This document shows positions 1 to 11,353 of a stretch of 64,000 bases of DNA, piece by piece (positions within the stretch are counted from its first letter, which is position 1; every line of letters starts with the position of its first letter). The notes below the pieces were generated by a model that was given only the letters and a program-made list of their open reading frames with translations, ran no database searches and was not told where the DNA came from. Location of the stretch: assembly GCA_029204225.1 (NCBI GenBank), contig CM055110.1, positions 1,575,672-1,639,671 of the forward strand, given 5' to 3'. The DNA comes from Diphasiastrum complanatum (lineage: Eukaryota; Streptophyta; Lycopodiopsida; Lycopodiales; Lycopodiaceae). The translations under genes were made by a program, and so were the position numbers.

Positions 1-197
1 CTTGTCGTTCTTTTCTCTCAATTCGTGTAGCTCCTTGCATGTAGTTGCTGGCATTTCTTCGATGCCATCTTTCCAAGGCCATAGCCCTTCTCCCTTCCAA
101 TAGTCGAGGGTCTTTATCTTCCATGCTAGGAAGTTTGACCCTGATGAGTCAATGATTATACAAATCTTTTGTATTGTATAGTGCTTATTGAAGCCAT
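1..197 (-). pseudogene. Ty1/copia gag N-terminal fragment, cut by window edge
   Basis: Read on the minus strand, an ATG at 197 starts a gag-like frame. After a frame change it gives a segment resembling FLAWKIKT followed by KELHELREKND. This is the same gag family as the plus-strand element at 38713, which has LLAWKVKT and KELHEWREKND at equivalent places. Gag would form the virus-like particle of a copia retrotransposon. The primer site and LTR follow at 316-957 in the right order for a minus-strand element, so this is the 5' end of an element running off the left edge. The frame change between the start and the conserved part marks it as broken. Confidence 0.75.
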
Positions 198-315
198 CAT
201 ATTGAACTGTGTTTTTACTTGTTATTGGTTCTTTGTCTTGAATGCTTTGCCTCCTGGATTCAATAGCTTTGTGGATATGTCAATTATATAAGACGTTCTG
301 ATTACCAACTCTGAT

Positions 316-327
316 GCTCAGATACCA
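316..327 (-). other. Copia primer binding site (degenerate)
   Basis: The minus strand reads TGGTATCTGAGC, one base from the initiator-Met tRNA complement TGGTATCAGAGC. It lies between the LTR and gag of the left-edge copia element. Confidence 0.7.
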
Positions 328-957
328 CTAATGGGACTCACGACTTCTAAGCAAATGAAATGCGATCACCTGATGCGAATACTGCGTGATGAATTTGGAT
401 GGAGTTCGAATTTGATTGCTGGTCACTACCAGCTATATCATCTCTTACAATCTTCCAGAATGTAGACAGACACTGTTGATCTATGTTTAAGTTAATTCAG
501 CATTCAACAAGATTGAACAAGATTGAACCTATGTGCAGAAAAGAAATAAACAAGCAAATGAGATACACAAACAATGAGTAGACAATAATTCAATCGAGAT
601 CAGACAATTTGCAATGATATGTGCATAACAAACTACAACATCATCTATTGATCCTCTTTGTTCAAGCACTGTGTGATAGACCCACACAATGCATTGGCAT
701 GAGAGAAGCGGTGTTCTCCCACATACAGTGTCTCGATTACTAGCGGACTTCTTGGATCTCTGTGGATTCTGCTTACAATATCTCGCTCACTAGCGGACTT
801 CTCTATTCTGCATTTTTTCTTGTATCATTAGTGCATCTAGCAGCTACATATATTTAGAGTAACATTTATGATTAGATAGATTAAGCAATCTAAGACTAAT
901 CATAGATTACAAGAGCGGCGAGTTAGGCATGTCCTAACGTTCTTGTGCTGATGTCAC
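328..957 (-). repeat. Copia 5' LTR, minus orientation
   Basis: This stretch sits just outside the primer site. In reverse complement it is alignable with about 38060-38280, sharing the core ATCAACAGTGTCTGTCTACA and the following region. That second copy also precedes a copia primer site, which supports an LTR. The outer boundary near 957 is approximate because I saw no second LTR of this element. It contains a short duplicated motif, CACTAGCGGACTTCT, at about 739 and 789 (the first copy differs slightly). Confidence 0.65.
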
Positions 958-2465
958 CATATCATATCAGGGGACTGTATTTCATGGTACTTGTTTGATC
1001 TTCCTGGTTCTTTGGAGCGTGAAGGGTCGAAAGTGTCCTCGAGCATTTTCGTTTCGCGTCGTTTGACCTTCTCTTGTTGTTTGTGTTGTTCGCGAATATT
1101 TCGTTTTTTGAGTTCTTCATTTTTGAGGTCTTCGTCAGGTTGGGAGTCGAGAGCTAGCAAAGCTTTGGTAATAAAAACATTTTGTTTCTTCAATCCCTTC
1201 TTTCTTTCACTAAGAAAATCATGAAGTGGTCAATAGGATCCGTAGGTAGGTTTTCTTTCACTGTTCACCTCCCTTGAGAAGACTAACCTCTTGAGGAGAA
1301 GATCTACCAAGAATGCCTAGATAAGCACAAATAAATGAAACCAAAAAAAGACCAAAAAGAGAGATAGCATCAGAGATGAACGCCGCACCAATCTAGGCTA
1401 TTCCACGAGTAGATTTGAAGCTAAGATTAACAACCTTAACAAGCCTAGATCCCTACTCCTATTTTGTCGCGTAGCCCTCTCCCCATTCGATTGAAGCCCG
1501 ATACTACATGACAGAATCCTTCTTTTCTCTCTAGATCCGACCAATTAGGGAGGCATGGAAAGGGTCCAACAAGAAGGAATGGGGGGTCAGTGTCTCGGTG
1601 GGGGTAGTCAGGTAGCGGTCTCGGATGATCCTCCCTTGCTGTGTATATCTTGGTCTTTTTTCTTCTCTGGATGAGCTAGCCTTATTTGTACCTTGCATGT
1701 AGTGCTCCAGAACTGGTTCACTTGTTCTATGACTTTTTGTAAGTCCCGCTACATCTTCTAAATTTGACTCTAAGATTCAAGCAACTTCTTCTCATAGTGG
1801 TCTTGATGAATCTTGGTATTGGCCTTGTGGGGTTCATACCTCCGAATCAGTTCCACATACCTCTGTATCTGGATGGCTTTTCCAGGTGGTGGTACTACAA
1901 CAATATCTTTGGGTCTCATTTGGGTTAGATCAGCTGGTATGGCTGTCAACCGGTGTTGCTCGGTAGAGGCTTGTGTGTCTTTTTGCTTGAGCTGATCTTG
2001 TAGCTGCAAGAAGTCTTGGAATGTGTTGCTGGATCAATCCTTGTAGTTCTTGGCTTCTCAGCTCATTCTCTATGGCTCACATCCTCTAGTCCTTGAGTTC
2101 TACTTGGCAAGCTTCCATATCCTTAGTCTTCTCGGCTAATGATCAGCCAACTCTTCATTCTGACTCACGAACTAGTGCAAGTGGAAAGACATCTCAACAT
2201 GGGTCTCAAGGGCCTGTTTGGTAGTCTTCGACATGTTACTGACATCTCTAAACAAAGCTGTATAATGTGAGGGTGGAAAGTAGAATTGTGGATCTGATGG
2301 TAAGGTGGTGGTAGTAGGAGCTGAGGTGGTGGTGGCAACTGTATAAGAAGGAACAAGTATGGTGGAAAGGGGAATGGAAGCAATAACGGATTGAGTTAAC
2401 TCCTCTTTATAGTTCAAGTTGCAACGATAGGAGCGGCTCACCTTGGAGATTGCTCCATCCACCAA
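958..2465 (-). pseudogene. Minus-strand coiled-coil-rich fragments, unassigned
   Basis: I do not recognise a gene here. Minus-strand segments at 954-1193 (Lys/Glu-rich, helical), 1770-2009 (Gln-rich start, then a basic helical part with PPPGKAIQIQRY) and 2172-2465 (Ser/Thr/Pro-rich centre) read like scraps of one protein with a low-complexity linker and a coiled coil. They are separated by stops and frame changes. The general layout, a Ser/Thr/Pro-rich linker before a coiled coil, resembles the better preserved gene at 27983-30456. I found no clear shared motif, so any link is speculative. No copia or Ty3 domain was seen in this stretch. Confidence 0.3.
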
Positions 2466-2468
2466 GGG

Positions 2469-2745
2469 TGTTAGAAATCAATGATAAACTTCATTGTTAC
2501 ACTTCCTAGTTACACTTTCTAGGTATTGTTTACGATGTACTTTATTACTAGTTGTAACTAGCCATATGATAGTCTAGTAGTCTACTCCTAGGATCTCCCT
2601 CTCTATTAGGGTTCAGGATTTATATGTACATTTTACATTCAGTATGAGTTGGTGTTATAGAGTAATATTGCATGTTCTTCTTCCGCCTCCCTACTTGGTG
2701 ATTGCTTATGGTGAATGCTTGATGTTGCATATCTGATTCTTGACA
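2469..2745 (+). repeat. Copia LTR (277 bp), plus orientation
   Basis: It begins TGTTAGAAATC and ends TTCTTGACA, with the primer site immediately after. A second copy of the same LTR lies inverted at 9049-9326; by eye they differ at about 18 positions (around 93% identity). The position fits a 5' LTR for the gag at 3595. Confidence 0.88.
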
Positions 2746-2757
2746 TGGTATCAGAGC
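2746..2757 (+). other. Copia primer binding site
   Basis: TGGTATCAGAGC is the complement of the plant initiator-Met tRNA 3' end and abuts the LTR end with no gap. Confidence 0.9.
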
Positions 2758-3289
2758 TACAATGTTCATGCATGCCTGATCAGTGGATACAACTTGTCAC
2801 AGGCTTCGCAACGAAGTGAGAAAGTCCTTCATAGGAGGTGAAAGCTTGGAGAGACAAAAACGGTCGGAAGAAATCTTTCTTGGTGTATTTTGCAGGATTT
2901 GGAGCTCACAGTTATTAGTGGAGAACAAAGACACACTTCCGGAGGCATTGGAAATGTCAGGGCAGCATCAGACAGATTGAAAATATGTTGAGTGGGAAAA
3001 GTTTTACAATTTTTTTAGTCTCTGTAAAAAGTGTCATTTGTCAAAGGGTTGTGTCAAGAAATCTCTCATTTGTTTGTTTGGGGTACTTCAAATCACACCA
3101 TATAGTGTCTAGTATTGCCATTCAGAGGTTTGAGGCTTCATACCTTTCACATTACTGATATTTGTCTGTTTGAACGATCACTCGTTTCAAAATCTTTGTA
3201 AAGAGGAGGCGACGTAGCCGCCACGCCGAAGTAGGAAATGTAGAATATTCCCTCTGAAAGTTCTTATATTCTCTCTTTTTCCTTACCAA

Positions 3290-3525
3290 TATCGGATCCA
3301 AGCGTGCTAGTTGAAGAGACACCTGAGCAGTCGTACATCTGCGCTCCACTCCGATATCACATGTCTATACCGATATGGGATTCAAGCGCACGAGCTAAAA
3401 ATAATTCCGAGCAGTTGTACATCCGCGCTCCAGTCCGATATCGCATGCTCCAATATCGGAGCCAAGCGCACAAGTTGAAGAGGATCCTGAGCAGTCGTAC
3501 TTCTACGCTCCATTCCGATATCAGG
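3290..3525 (+). repeat. Tandem repeat in copia leader, about 3 copies of 80-84 bp
   Basis: Three imperfect copies begin near 3290, 3374 and 3454, each starting TATCGGA(T/G)CCAAGCG or a variant. They share GAGCAGTCGTACATCTGCGC and a CCGATATC palindrome. They lie in the 850-bp untranslated leader between primer site and gag. Confidence 0.8.
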
Positions 3526-3594
3526 TGTATAACCAGAAAAGTATACAGTTCTTTGGTGTGATAAATTACTTGATCTGGACTCATCTGTTTAGTA

Positions 3595-4350
3595 ATGGCA
3601 ACTCTAAGCCAGAGTTTCCTCAATAAGTCAAGCAAATTGGAAGGAGCCAGCAATTATGCAGTTTGGAAATTCAAACTGAAGAACATTTTGATGGAAAAGG
3701 AGCTATGGGAGATTGTGACAGGCGACGAGACAAGACCAGTGATAGAAAAAAATCAGCGGACATTTGACAAGAGAAAACGGAAAGCACAAAATGTCATCAA
3801 CTTATCAGTTAGAGATGCAATTATTCCCTACATTTCAGACTCAGAAGGACCAAAAGAACCATGGGATTCGTTGAAGGCATTGTTTGAGATCACAAACACA
3901 TCTCGAGTGCTATTGTGAAGACGAAGCTGCACACATTGCGGACAAATGATGGTGCAACTATTGCTGATCACCTACTAAAGATCAAAGAGATTCGTGACCA
4001 ATTAGTAGCAGTTGGAGAGCGAGTACAAGATCGTGAGATCGTGCAGTTGACATTGAGTAGTTTGAGTGAGTCACATTAGATGTTTGTGACAAGCATAGCC
4101 ACACGGAAAAATCGTCCAACCTATGAAGAGTTAGGTGGATTGCTTTTGCAGGAAGAGCAACATTAAGAGAACTTGAGTCATCGCAATAGGCAATTTTATC
4201 AAGCTCTTGCAGTCAGAGGACGTGGTGGTAGATTTGGTCGTGGAAGACACCAATCAAGAGGTGGAAACTCCAATCCTGGATCATTCCAACAATTTCAAGA
4301 ACAATCCAATGATGGCGCGGATCGAGAAAATTGGAATCCACAAGAACACA
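3595..4350 (+). pseudogene. Ty1/copia gag, broken
   Basis: The frame opens at the ATG at 3595 with a copia-type gag N terminus (residues ~15-40 contain KLEGASNYAVWKFKLKNIL). It stays open to 3918, then continues in other frames. An Arg/Gly-rich stretch (RGRGGRFGRGRHQSRGG) near 4206-4260 is the usual basic region ahead of the zinc knuckle. The CCHC knuckle, protease and pol do not follow. Instead the sequence enters the palindromic block at 4356. A matching knuckle-pol half of the same LTR family lies inverted at 9327-11350. Frameshift near 3918 and several stops make it non-functional. Confidence 0.85.
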
Positions 4351-4355
4351 TATAG

Positions 4356-4862
4356 CAAATATCCACGCAAATATCCACGCACAATACAAAGGACGCGCGG
4401 GCAAAAAAAAACTTCGCGTGGATATAGCCATGGATTGACGTGGATATACGCGTGGATACAAGTGCATGGATTATCCACGCGTGGATGTTCCACGCAAATG
4501 TCTTTTTCGGCAGTAGAGCGGCCGGACGTCGTGAAATTCAAAATGCGTGGATTATCCACGCGTGGATTATCCACGCCAAGTCCGACTACTGGCAGCCGGG
4601 CAAACCTCCGACACTCGGAGCCAAAAATAGAAATTCTAATTTTGCGTGGATAATCCACGCCATAGTAAAAATAAAATAAAAAAGACTCGGCTTTTGGATA
4701 CTACGTGGATAATTATCCACGCATGGATTATCCACGCAAAATCTAGAGAGTTGAGGCCGTGGATACCGCGTGGATGATTTTTTTTTTATATCCATGTGGA
4801 AAGGTTTTTGGAATTTACGTGGATTATCCATGCGTGGATAATCCACGCAAAAAAAAATTTCC
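4356..4862. repeat. Palindromic GCGTGGAT/ATCCACGC repeat block
   Basis: At least eight clustered inverted motifs of the type GCGTGGATTATCCACGC occur, for example near 4440-4495, 4541-4575, 4643-4660, 4704-4738 and 4817-4850, separated by 40-80 bp of other sequence. Several are back to back, so ACGCGT junctions recur. A similar block lies at 11354-11702. It starts where gag homology stops. Confidence 0.9.
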
Positions 4863-5208
4863 AAAAAAAAAACATTTGGCGTGAACGAAATTCTGGTTCG
4901 CTCCGAATATAAAGGTGATTTCTATTTATGTGTTGTGTGAGAGAGAGAAAAAGAGAGTATAGATGGGAGTGAGAATGAGATGAGGATGAATGTGAGTGAG
5001 AAGATTGATAGTGTGTAGGACTTTTAGTTCATTGATGGATGTTAATAGTATGTGTTTTGTGATCATAAGTTTTAAGATCTTTTTTGTTTGTGATGTAGGT
5101 TTGGATATGAAAAATGAGCTTTCATTGCAAAGGATTCAAAGATCAAGTGCATGCAAAAGGGGCCAATAAATATTGAGCGATAGGATGAGTGCCACGATAC
5201 TTTGAAAT

Positions 5209-5385
5209 TAATCTCTCACTTGCTTCTAAAAGGAAAAATCCAAATAGAATATTTAGATGAAGTTAATCTCTCACTTGCTTCTAAAGGAAAAATCCAAATA
5301 GAATGATTAGATGAAGTTAATCTCTCACTTGCTTCTAAAAGAAAAAATCCAAATAGAATGATTGGATGTAGTTGATCTTGATTTC
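5209..5385 (-). repeat. Triplicated copia gag N-terminal scrap, 57-bp unit
   Basis: Three consecutive copies of a ~57-bp unit encode, on the minus strand, LEASERLTSSNHSIW or close variants. This is the characteristic gag N-terminal motif of copia elements (compare LESSERLSSSNYSTW in the polyprotein at 48180-52133). It is a microduplication of a gag fragment, not a gene. Confidence 0.8.
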
Positions 5386-5419
5386 CATATTCAATCACCC
5401 ATAATAGACTCATTCACGT

Positions 5420-5422
<3 letters not shown>

Positions 5423-5480
<58 letters not shown>
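5423..5480. repeat. (AG)29 microsatellite
   Basis: Uninterrupted AG dinucleotide run. Confidence 0.98.
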
Positions 5481-5482
<2 letters not shown>

Positions 5483-5712
5483 AAAGGTAACCAACACTCT
5501 TAATTCTAGGAAGGTTTGTAGCCCTTGTTTTCTTCTGTTAAAGACGTGGTTCAAATATTTTTTGTTGGAAGATGAGTTCCACAAAAAAGCCCAAACGTCG
5601 CAAGGAGGGAGCATGTTGTGGCATTTTGGAGTAGGATATAATCGTGTGGTTCGGGAGTTTTGATTAGCACTCTATAATGTTCTCTTTGCTTTTCTCTTCA
5701 TGTGTGTTTAAG

Positions 5713-5760
5713 GTCGGTGTGGGTGGGTGTGTGTGTGCGTGCGTGTGTTTGTGTGTGTGT
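5713..5760. repeat. (GT)-rich microsatellite
   Basis: Interrupted GT/GC run with G-rich start. Confidence 0.9.
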
Positions 5761-5810
5761 TTCATGCTACTGGTTTACGGTTTGTGTTATATATTAATTT
5801 ATGTTTCATG

Positions 5811-5911
<101 letters not shown>

Positions 5912-5939
5912 TGATACATCTAACATTTTCAACTTTTGC

Positions 5940-6688
5940 AGAAGAAGGACCATAAGTTGGTTTCAAGAAAAAGAGTTGCAAGAGAGATCGAGAATATTAC
6001 TGATAGGATAAATCACATGAATACTGATTTTGGATCATCAGTGGCCCTAGATGATGCTCTTGTTGATGATGACCCCTTGCATGATATAACTAGTTCATCA
6101 ATGCCTTGTGATTCAATCCATGTCTCCAAATCTCTAGAATGTTCTTACCACCCAACCACACCTATCCTAGATGTTGCACATGAGCCCTCCACGATACTCC
6201 ACGTGGATTCCACAAACTTGACTACCCCTTTAAAAAAGAGAACACGTCTTGGACGTATTATGACTAGTTTGAAAGATAATTGCAAATCACTACGCACTGT
6301 TGATATGTCAAAAGACATTCTAGGTTCTTTGTCTGACCTTCCTCTTTCACCTAGCTTGCAACCATTAGTAAAAACTTTTATTAGAAGTAGATATTCGTGT
6401 TGGCCACTCCAATCACCATTACTATTAAATGGAACAAAATTTACGTATTGGGGTCGAATGTACATGATCATGCCTAGTGAACACTTTCCTGAGGCTGGTT
6501 TGGACCTTTTTGCATTGAGTAGTATTGAGGTCCCTTTAAATAGTGTTGTGACACTGATGCCATATACAGGACCTCAATACAATTGGGGTGATTGGCATGC
6601 TTTGTGTCGTCACCAATGGAGGATGCAAGTATATTTTACGCGTCAGTTTAAAGAAATTCCGCATTGGCATAATAGCGTGTGGCGATGA
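5940..6688 (+). CDS. Unassigned open segment, possible last exon
   Basis: I do not recognise this protein. The frame is open for about 250 codons to a TGA at 6688. No ATG stands at its start. Instead TTTTCAACTTTTGCAG, a good 3' splice site with a pyrimidine tract, ends at ~5939, so it may be a terminal exon with its upstream intron containing the GA array. The N-terminal ~25 residues are basic (KLVSRKRVAREIENI), residues ~30-100 are acidic/Ser-rich, and the C-terminal ~110 residues look folded, rich in Trp and aromatic residues (KFTYWGRMYMIMP, YNWGDWHALCRHQW, HWHNSVWR). No upstream exon was found. It could also be a captured or TE-derived fragment. Confidence 0.4.
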
Positions 6689-7301
6689 TTTTCCGTCAAA
6701 GATAACTTGAAAAAAGGGTCTTTTTTCCCACAAACAATGGCAACCTTCACGGGTAAAGAATGGTCCCCATTCTTCGGACTCAGCCTTTTTGGTTACACAA
6801 AGACCAATGGACTAGCCAATAACATCCTAGGCTGACCCATAAGCCATACAACAACATGTCTTCAAGTTAAGCAGCAACAGATTACCCCCCTGGACTGGCC
6901 AATAGCAACCTAGGCTGACCCAAAAGGGTTCCAATCAGCATTGGATCTTCATGAAGAACAACATCTCAGGTCTTGCATACAAAGCTTGATAATACCGTAA
7001 CTTAATCAGATCACAATTAGTAGCTTGGTTTTTTTTTAATCATCATTTAAAGTTCTAGTGCCTTATCCATTGGGCTATGGAGTCCGGTCACACATCATAG
7101 GATAAATTTCTTTAAGGGTTTTTAGACTTTCACATATCATATGGAGTTCAGAAGCACCAGGTGCTAAACTTGCAAAACCAGCACGAATGCTGGTTACCTC
7201 ATGTTGTGGAATTACTGGCTGGGTAAAGTAGTAATTATACTACTAAAAGATTTATGGTTGGTCAATTTCTTCCGACCCTAGAGGCGGGATGAACTCCTAG
7301 G
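6689..7301. other. Intergenic stretch with a short duplicated motif
   Basis: No coding region was seen. A ~34-bp element (CCAATAACATCCTAGGCTGA and its variant CCAATAGCAACCTAGGCTGA) occurs twice, near 6818 and 6898. Confidence 0.5.
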
Positions 7302-8231
7302 TCAAAACTTATGTTTTGCTCTTGGCTTCCATTCCCAATCATCTTCAAGTCGAGTGTCAGCATCCAACCCTTTAGTCAAATTATGGTATTTTAATATCAC
7401 ACAATGGACTTGATGTCCCTGACAATGGAAATAATCCACTCCCAATTTCACATTTGGTCCCAAGCTTGACTCAACTAGGAACTGATCGTTTTTGGATTGG
7501 TTGTGGCTATTATAGAATGTGGATATACGAGTATCAATCAGAGCATTTTCATATTTGGATGCATTTTCAATTGCATAATCCAAACTAGTCAGATGCTTTT
7601 GTCTCAAATGGACTTGCATCTCTGTTTGCAATCCACTTATGAAGTAATCAAATATCAATTCAATTGGAAGTGCATAGATAGAGATGTGTTTTTGCACAAA
7701 CCAATTAAATCTATGAGAATATCTTCCCACATAATCATCTTCACATTGTCTGATAGCTACCAAATGGTAACAAGCAACCGTTATATTCATCTTGGGTGAA
7801 AACTCATCCAAGAATGCTTTTACCAAGGTATCCCATGAGTCAAGAGAATGGATTTCAAAAGCTTCAACATTATCATACCAATCTCGAGCTTTATTGGTCA
7901 GGTATAATGGAAATAACAATTTCCAATCTTTGGGTTGTGAGAAACCATCTAGGAAAGAGAAGTTCATGAATTTTCGTATGAAAATATCAGCTTTATCACC
8001 TCTCTCTCCATCATAATGATCAATCTTAAATAGGTACACAGACTTTGGTCTAACACAGAGGGAGTCGCCAGCAACGAACACAGGTTGCACAGTATTACGA
8101 TCAGGTTTAGCTCCTGATTTTCCAAGATCGTACTCCAACTCATCAAAGTTGGGAACACTCTTAGTTGACTCAACTACCAAGGTTTCACATGTAAAATTGC
8201 ATGTATGGATATTGCATGTACCGCATGTCAA
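7302..8231 (-). pseudogene. Ty3/gypsy-type gag (Retrotrans_gag-like) ORF
   Basis: A 309-codon minus-strand frame contains a retrotransposon gag core around residues 85-180. Diagnostic pieces are DIFIRKFMNFSFLDGF, LYLTNKARDWYDNV and WDTLVKAFLDEF, the usual gag order (helical core, KARDWY signature, W..L..AF..EF). A Cys/His remnant (DYFHCQGHQVHC) near residue 270 may be a decayed zinc knuckle. No methionine starts the frame (it opens at TTG), so the real start is lost or upstream. No protease or pol follows toward 7300. It is the best preserved Ty3 gag in the window but isolated. Confidence 0.75.
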
Positions 8232-8490
8232 CTTTCAGAATTACCTAGACATGTGTAGATCATGAAAACTACTTTGCATGTTGCATGCAGTGATTGCATG
8301 TTGCTTGCATGCAATCTGAATGACTTTGCATGTAATTTAAACTTTTGCATGACATCAAGATTGAACCTACCTAACTCAAACTCGACCTATTCTAGAAGGT
8401 TATGTGCTCAATTCACATACCTTTATGTACAATAAAATATACAATGGAAATAAGATAGGCATGGCCCCCAAACTTGATATAGGAAGATAT
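8232..8490 (-). repeat. LTR-like repeat shared with 18540-18800
   Basis: In reverse complement this matches 18540-18800 over a stretch containing TGTGAATTGAGCACATA, the AGGTAG region and ATGACATGCA-like motifs. It abuts the Ty3 gag at its upstream side, so it may be its LTR or leader. Boundaries are uncertain. Confidence 0.5.
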
Positions 8491-8512
8491 ATCTTACTAA
8501 TCTTCACAGATA

Positions 8513-9048
8513 TTGATATTTGTAATCATGAAACGAATATTGCATCAGTTCCTAAGAAAAACAACAATCGATGACTCCAACTACATGGGCAGGAAAGAAA
8601 AAATGAAAGTGTTGGACTCCTTGAGGTCGGTCCGAATGGACCCAGACACAGTGTCGTCATGCTCACAGATGACTGATAATCCAAAGATTATAAGTCAAAC
8701 TAAGATCAACATGCTGAAGGAGGAATCCCACCGAATGCCAGTTCACGAGATGCTAGAGACCTTCAAGAACTATACCTTAGAAAATGTGCTAATCATGATG
8801 TGCAAACACAAAGAGAACCTGACCAGAATCAGGAACCAGCGGAACAAGTCTTTGAAGGACCTGCACATCCCATGAATCTAGCTAAGCCAAGTGAAGAAGA
8901 GAAAATTGCACATGTGGGAGAACAGTTGACACCCACTCAATTCACAAGGCTACGTGCAACGGTTGGTAGAATACAAAGATTGCTTCAGATGGAATTACAA
9001 GGATCTGAAGGGTATACCACCAACAGTAGTCCAGCATACCATACCCTT
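8513..9048 (+). other. Weak plus-strand open segments, unassigned
   Basis: Two overlapping frames (8513-8875 and 8800-9048) carry hydrophilic, Lys/Glu/Gln-rich sequence without a recognisable domain. They end at the LTR at 9049. They may be the tail of an old gag or a random opening. Confidence 0.2.
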
Positions 9049-9326
9049 TTTCAAGAATCAGATATGCAACATCAAGCATTCACCATAAGCAATCACCAAG
9101 TAGGGATGCGGAAGAAGAACACACAATATCACTCTATCACACTAACTCATACTAAATGTAAAATGTACATATAATCCTTGAACCCTAATAGAGAGGGAGA
9201 ACCTAGGAGTAGACTACTAGACTATCCTACGGCTAGTTACAGCTAGTAATAAAGTACATCGTAAACAATAACTAGGAAGTCTAACTAGGAAGTGTAACAA
9301 AGAAGTTTATCATTGATTTCTAACAC
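9049..9326 (-). repeat. Copia 3' LTR (278 bp), minus orientation
   Basis: In reverse complement it begins TGTTAGAAATC, as the LTR at 2469 does, and ends TTCTTGAAA. A purine-rich tract (GAGGGAGAG on the minus strand, 9327-9335) abuts its start, which is the polypurine tract expected before a 3' LTR. It follows copia RNase H on the minus strand. Confidence 0.88.
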
Positions 9327-11010
9327 TCTCCCTCAATGATAAAATTACATTCTTCTATCCTGGTAGAGTACAAAACTTTTCAAATTTACATCTACCTAAT
9401 GACTTAGTAAAAATATCTGCCACTTGATCTTCAGATTTACAAAAAACAAGATCAATGGCTCCATCAAAAAAATTTTCTTGAACAAAATGATAATGTATTT
9501 CGATGTGCTTGGTTTGAGCATGTAAAACTAGATTTTTGGCAAGGTGAATGCAACTTTGAATGTCACAAGATATAGTAGTCTCATCCACCTATGGTTGACC
9601 TAAATCCACAAGCAATCTTCGTAACCATACCGCTTCTTGTGCAGCATTGCTGAGTGCTCGATATTCAGCTTCTATCGAGGATAAGGCTACTGTAGGTTGC
9701 TTTTTGCTATTCCATGAAACTGCAGCTATACCATAACTGAATGTATGACCACTAGTAGACCTTCTGTCATTAGTATTACCTGCCCAATCAGCATCTGTAT
9801 ATCTTATCAATATTGGCGCTTCAGGCTGATTATATTTCAAACCTAAATTCAATGTCTCTCGAATGTATCTGAGAATACGTTTAGCAAACTTCCAGTGTGT
9901 TCGACTAGGATATTGCATAAATGACTAACAACACCAACAACATAAGCAATATCAGGTCGTGTGTGTGTCAAATAAATCAAACTACCCACCATTTGTCTAC
10001 ACAAATAAGCATCCAGTTTCTCAGATTCATCATATGCAGTAAGCTTCATGTTGACATCCATAGGTGTACTCAAAGGCTTACAATCCTGCATATTGAACTT
10101 ATGAAGCAAATCTCGTGCATATTTGCTTTGTGTAAAAAAGACCATGTCTTCCTTTTGCCATACTTCAATGCCAAGACAATAGTGCATCAATCCTAGATCA
10201 CTCATGTCAAAGGCATTGGAAAGATCTGATTTTATTTCATCAATTAAGCTCTCATAACTTTCTGTAATAATCAAATCATCCACGTACAACACAATGAACA
10301 CTATATCTGAATCTTGCCTTAGAATGTAAAGATTAGGATCAGCATCACTCTTTACCATTCCCCTTCGCTTAAAGTGTTCATCAATGCAAGAGTACCACGT
10401 CTTTGGTGCTTGTTTCAATCCATAAATAGCTTTGTTGAGCTTACAAACAAGGTGCTCTCTCTCTGATTCAATAAATCCTTGAGGTTGTACTAAGTACACC
10501 TCTTCATCCAGCACTCCATAAAGAAAAGCATATTTAACATCCATTTGCTGGATCTTCCAACCATAGAAAGCAAAAATAGCAATGATAGAATGTATAGTTA
10601 CCATCTTAGCTACGGGTGCGAAGGTTTTCTCAAAATCAATACCTTTCTGGTGCTCAAATCCTCTCACAACCAACTATGCTTTGTATTTGTTGAGTTGCCC
10701 ATCAACTCCATATTTGATCTTGTATATCCATTTGCAAGTGATAGGCGTCTTACCATCAGGTAGCTCAACCAAGTTCCAAGTCCTATTTTTGGATATAGCT
10801 TCCATTTATGTTTCCATAGCTTCACACCACTCCTCGTACTCCTTTGCTTTATCAAAAGTTTTTGGTTCTTGAGCCTTGAGCACAAAATCGTTAGGGCTAG
10901 ATTCATCTCTAATCTTGCAAGAGGTTTTCGATTTCTACTTGATCTTCTAAGCTCTTCTTGCTTACTAGATTCGGGAGTACCATTTAGGTACTCTCTTGGG
11001 AATTTCAACA
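9327..11010 (-). pseudogene. Ty1/copia reverse transcriptase-RNase H, broken
   Basis: Order on the minus strand: IN C-terminal tail (~11150-11010), RT (about 10870-9900), RNase H (about 9900-9355). RT shows GFEHQKGIDFEKTFAPVAKM, QMDVKYAFLYGVLDEEVYL, IYGLKQAPKTWY, the active-site box VLYVDDLI and the DCKPLSTPMDVN motif. RNase H shows YTDADWAGNTNDRRSTSG, ALSSIEAEYRAL and KHIEIHYHFV. Stops and frame changes occur near 9590, 9850-9920 and 10670, so it cannot make an enzyme. Protease and the catalytic integrase are missing: zinc-knuckle gag sequence (to ~11235) passes directly into the integrase C-terminal tail. Confidence 0.9.
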
Positions 11011-11149
11011 TCAGGCTTGCCTTTGTCCAATGGATTTTCTATATCAGAATCCACTTCCTTCTTGCCCTGTACTTTTACCCCCTCATCAAAAGGTTCAGTG
11101 ATTACTTCAGATTGTTCACCTCGGCCCATCTCGACAAATGTAACATCCC

Positions 11150-11353
11150 TAGAAATTACAAGCTTCTGTGCATATGTTGATCAGCATAATTTCCTGCTTG
11201 CTCTTTGTCTTTTCTTTGTTCCATCTCCTTCTATTTCTTGAAGCATTCACCCTCCCAATGGCCAGGTTTGTTGCAATACCTACAATTTCTAGGTTTATTT
11301 TGCCTAGAATAGCCGCATCCTTGACCTCGGCCTCGATCACAACTAGAAAACTT
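11150..11353 (-). pseudogene. Copia gag zinc knuckle fragment
   Basis: The minus strand encodes an Arg/Gly-rich piece (CDRGRGQGCGYSRQNK) followed by a CCHC knuckle (CRYCNKPGHWEGEC), the nucleic-acid-binding part of gag. It continues the same minus-strand element as 9327-11010 with an internal deletion. It stops at the palindromic block at 11354, just as the plus-strand gag at 4350 stops at the other block. Confidence 0.8.
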
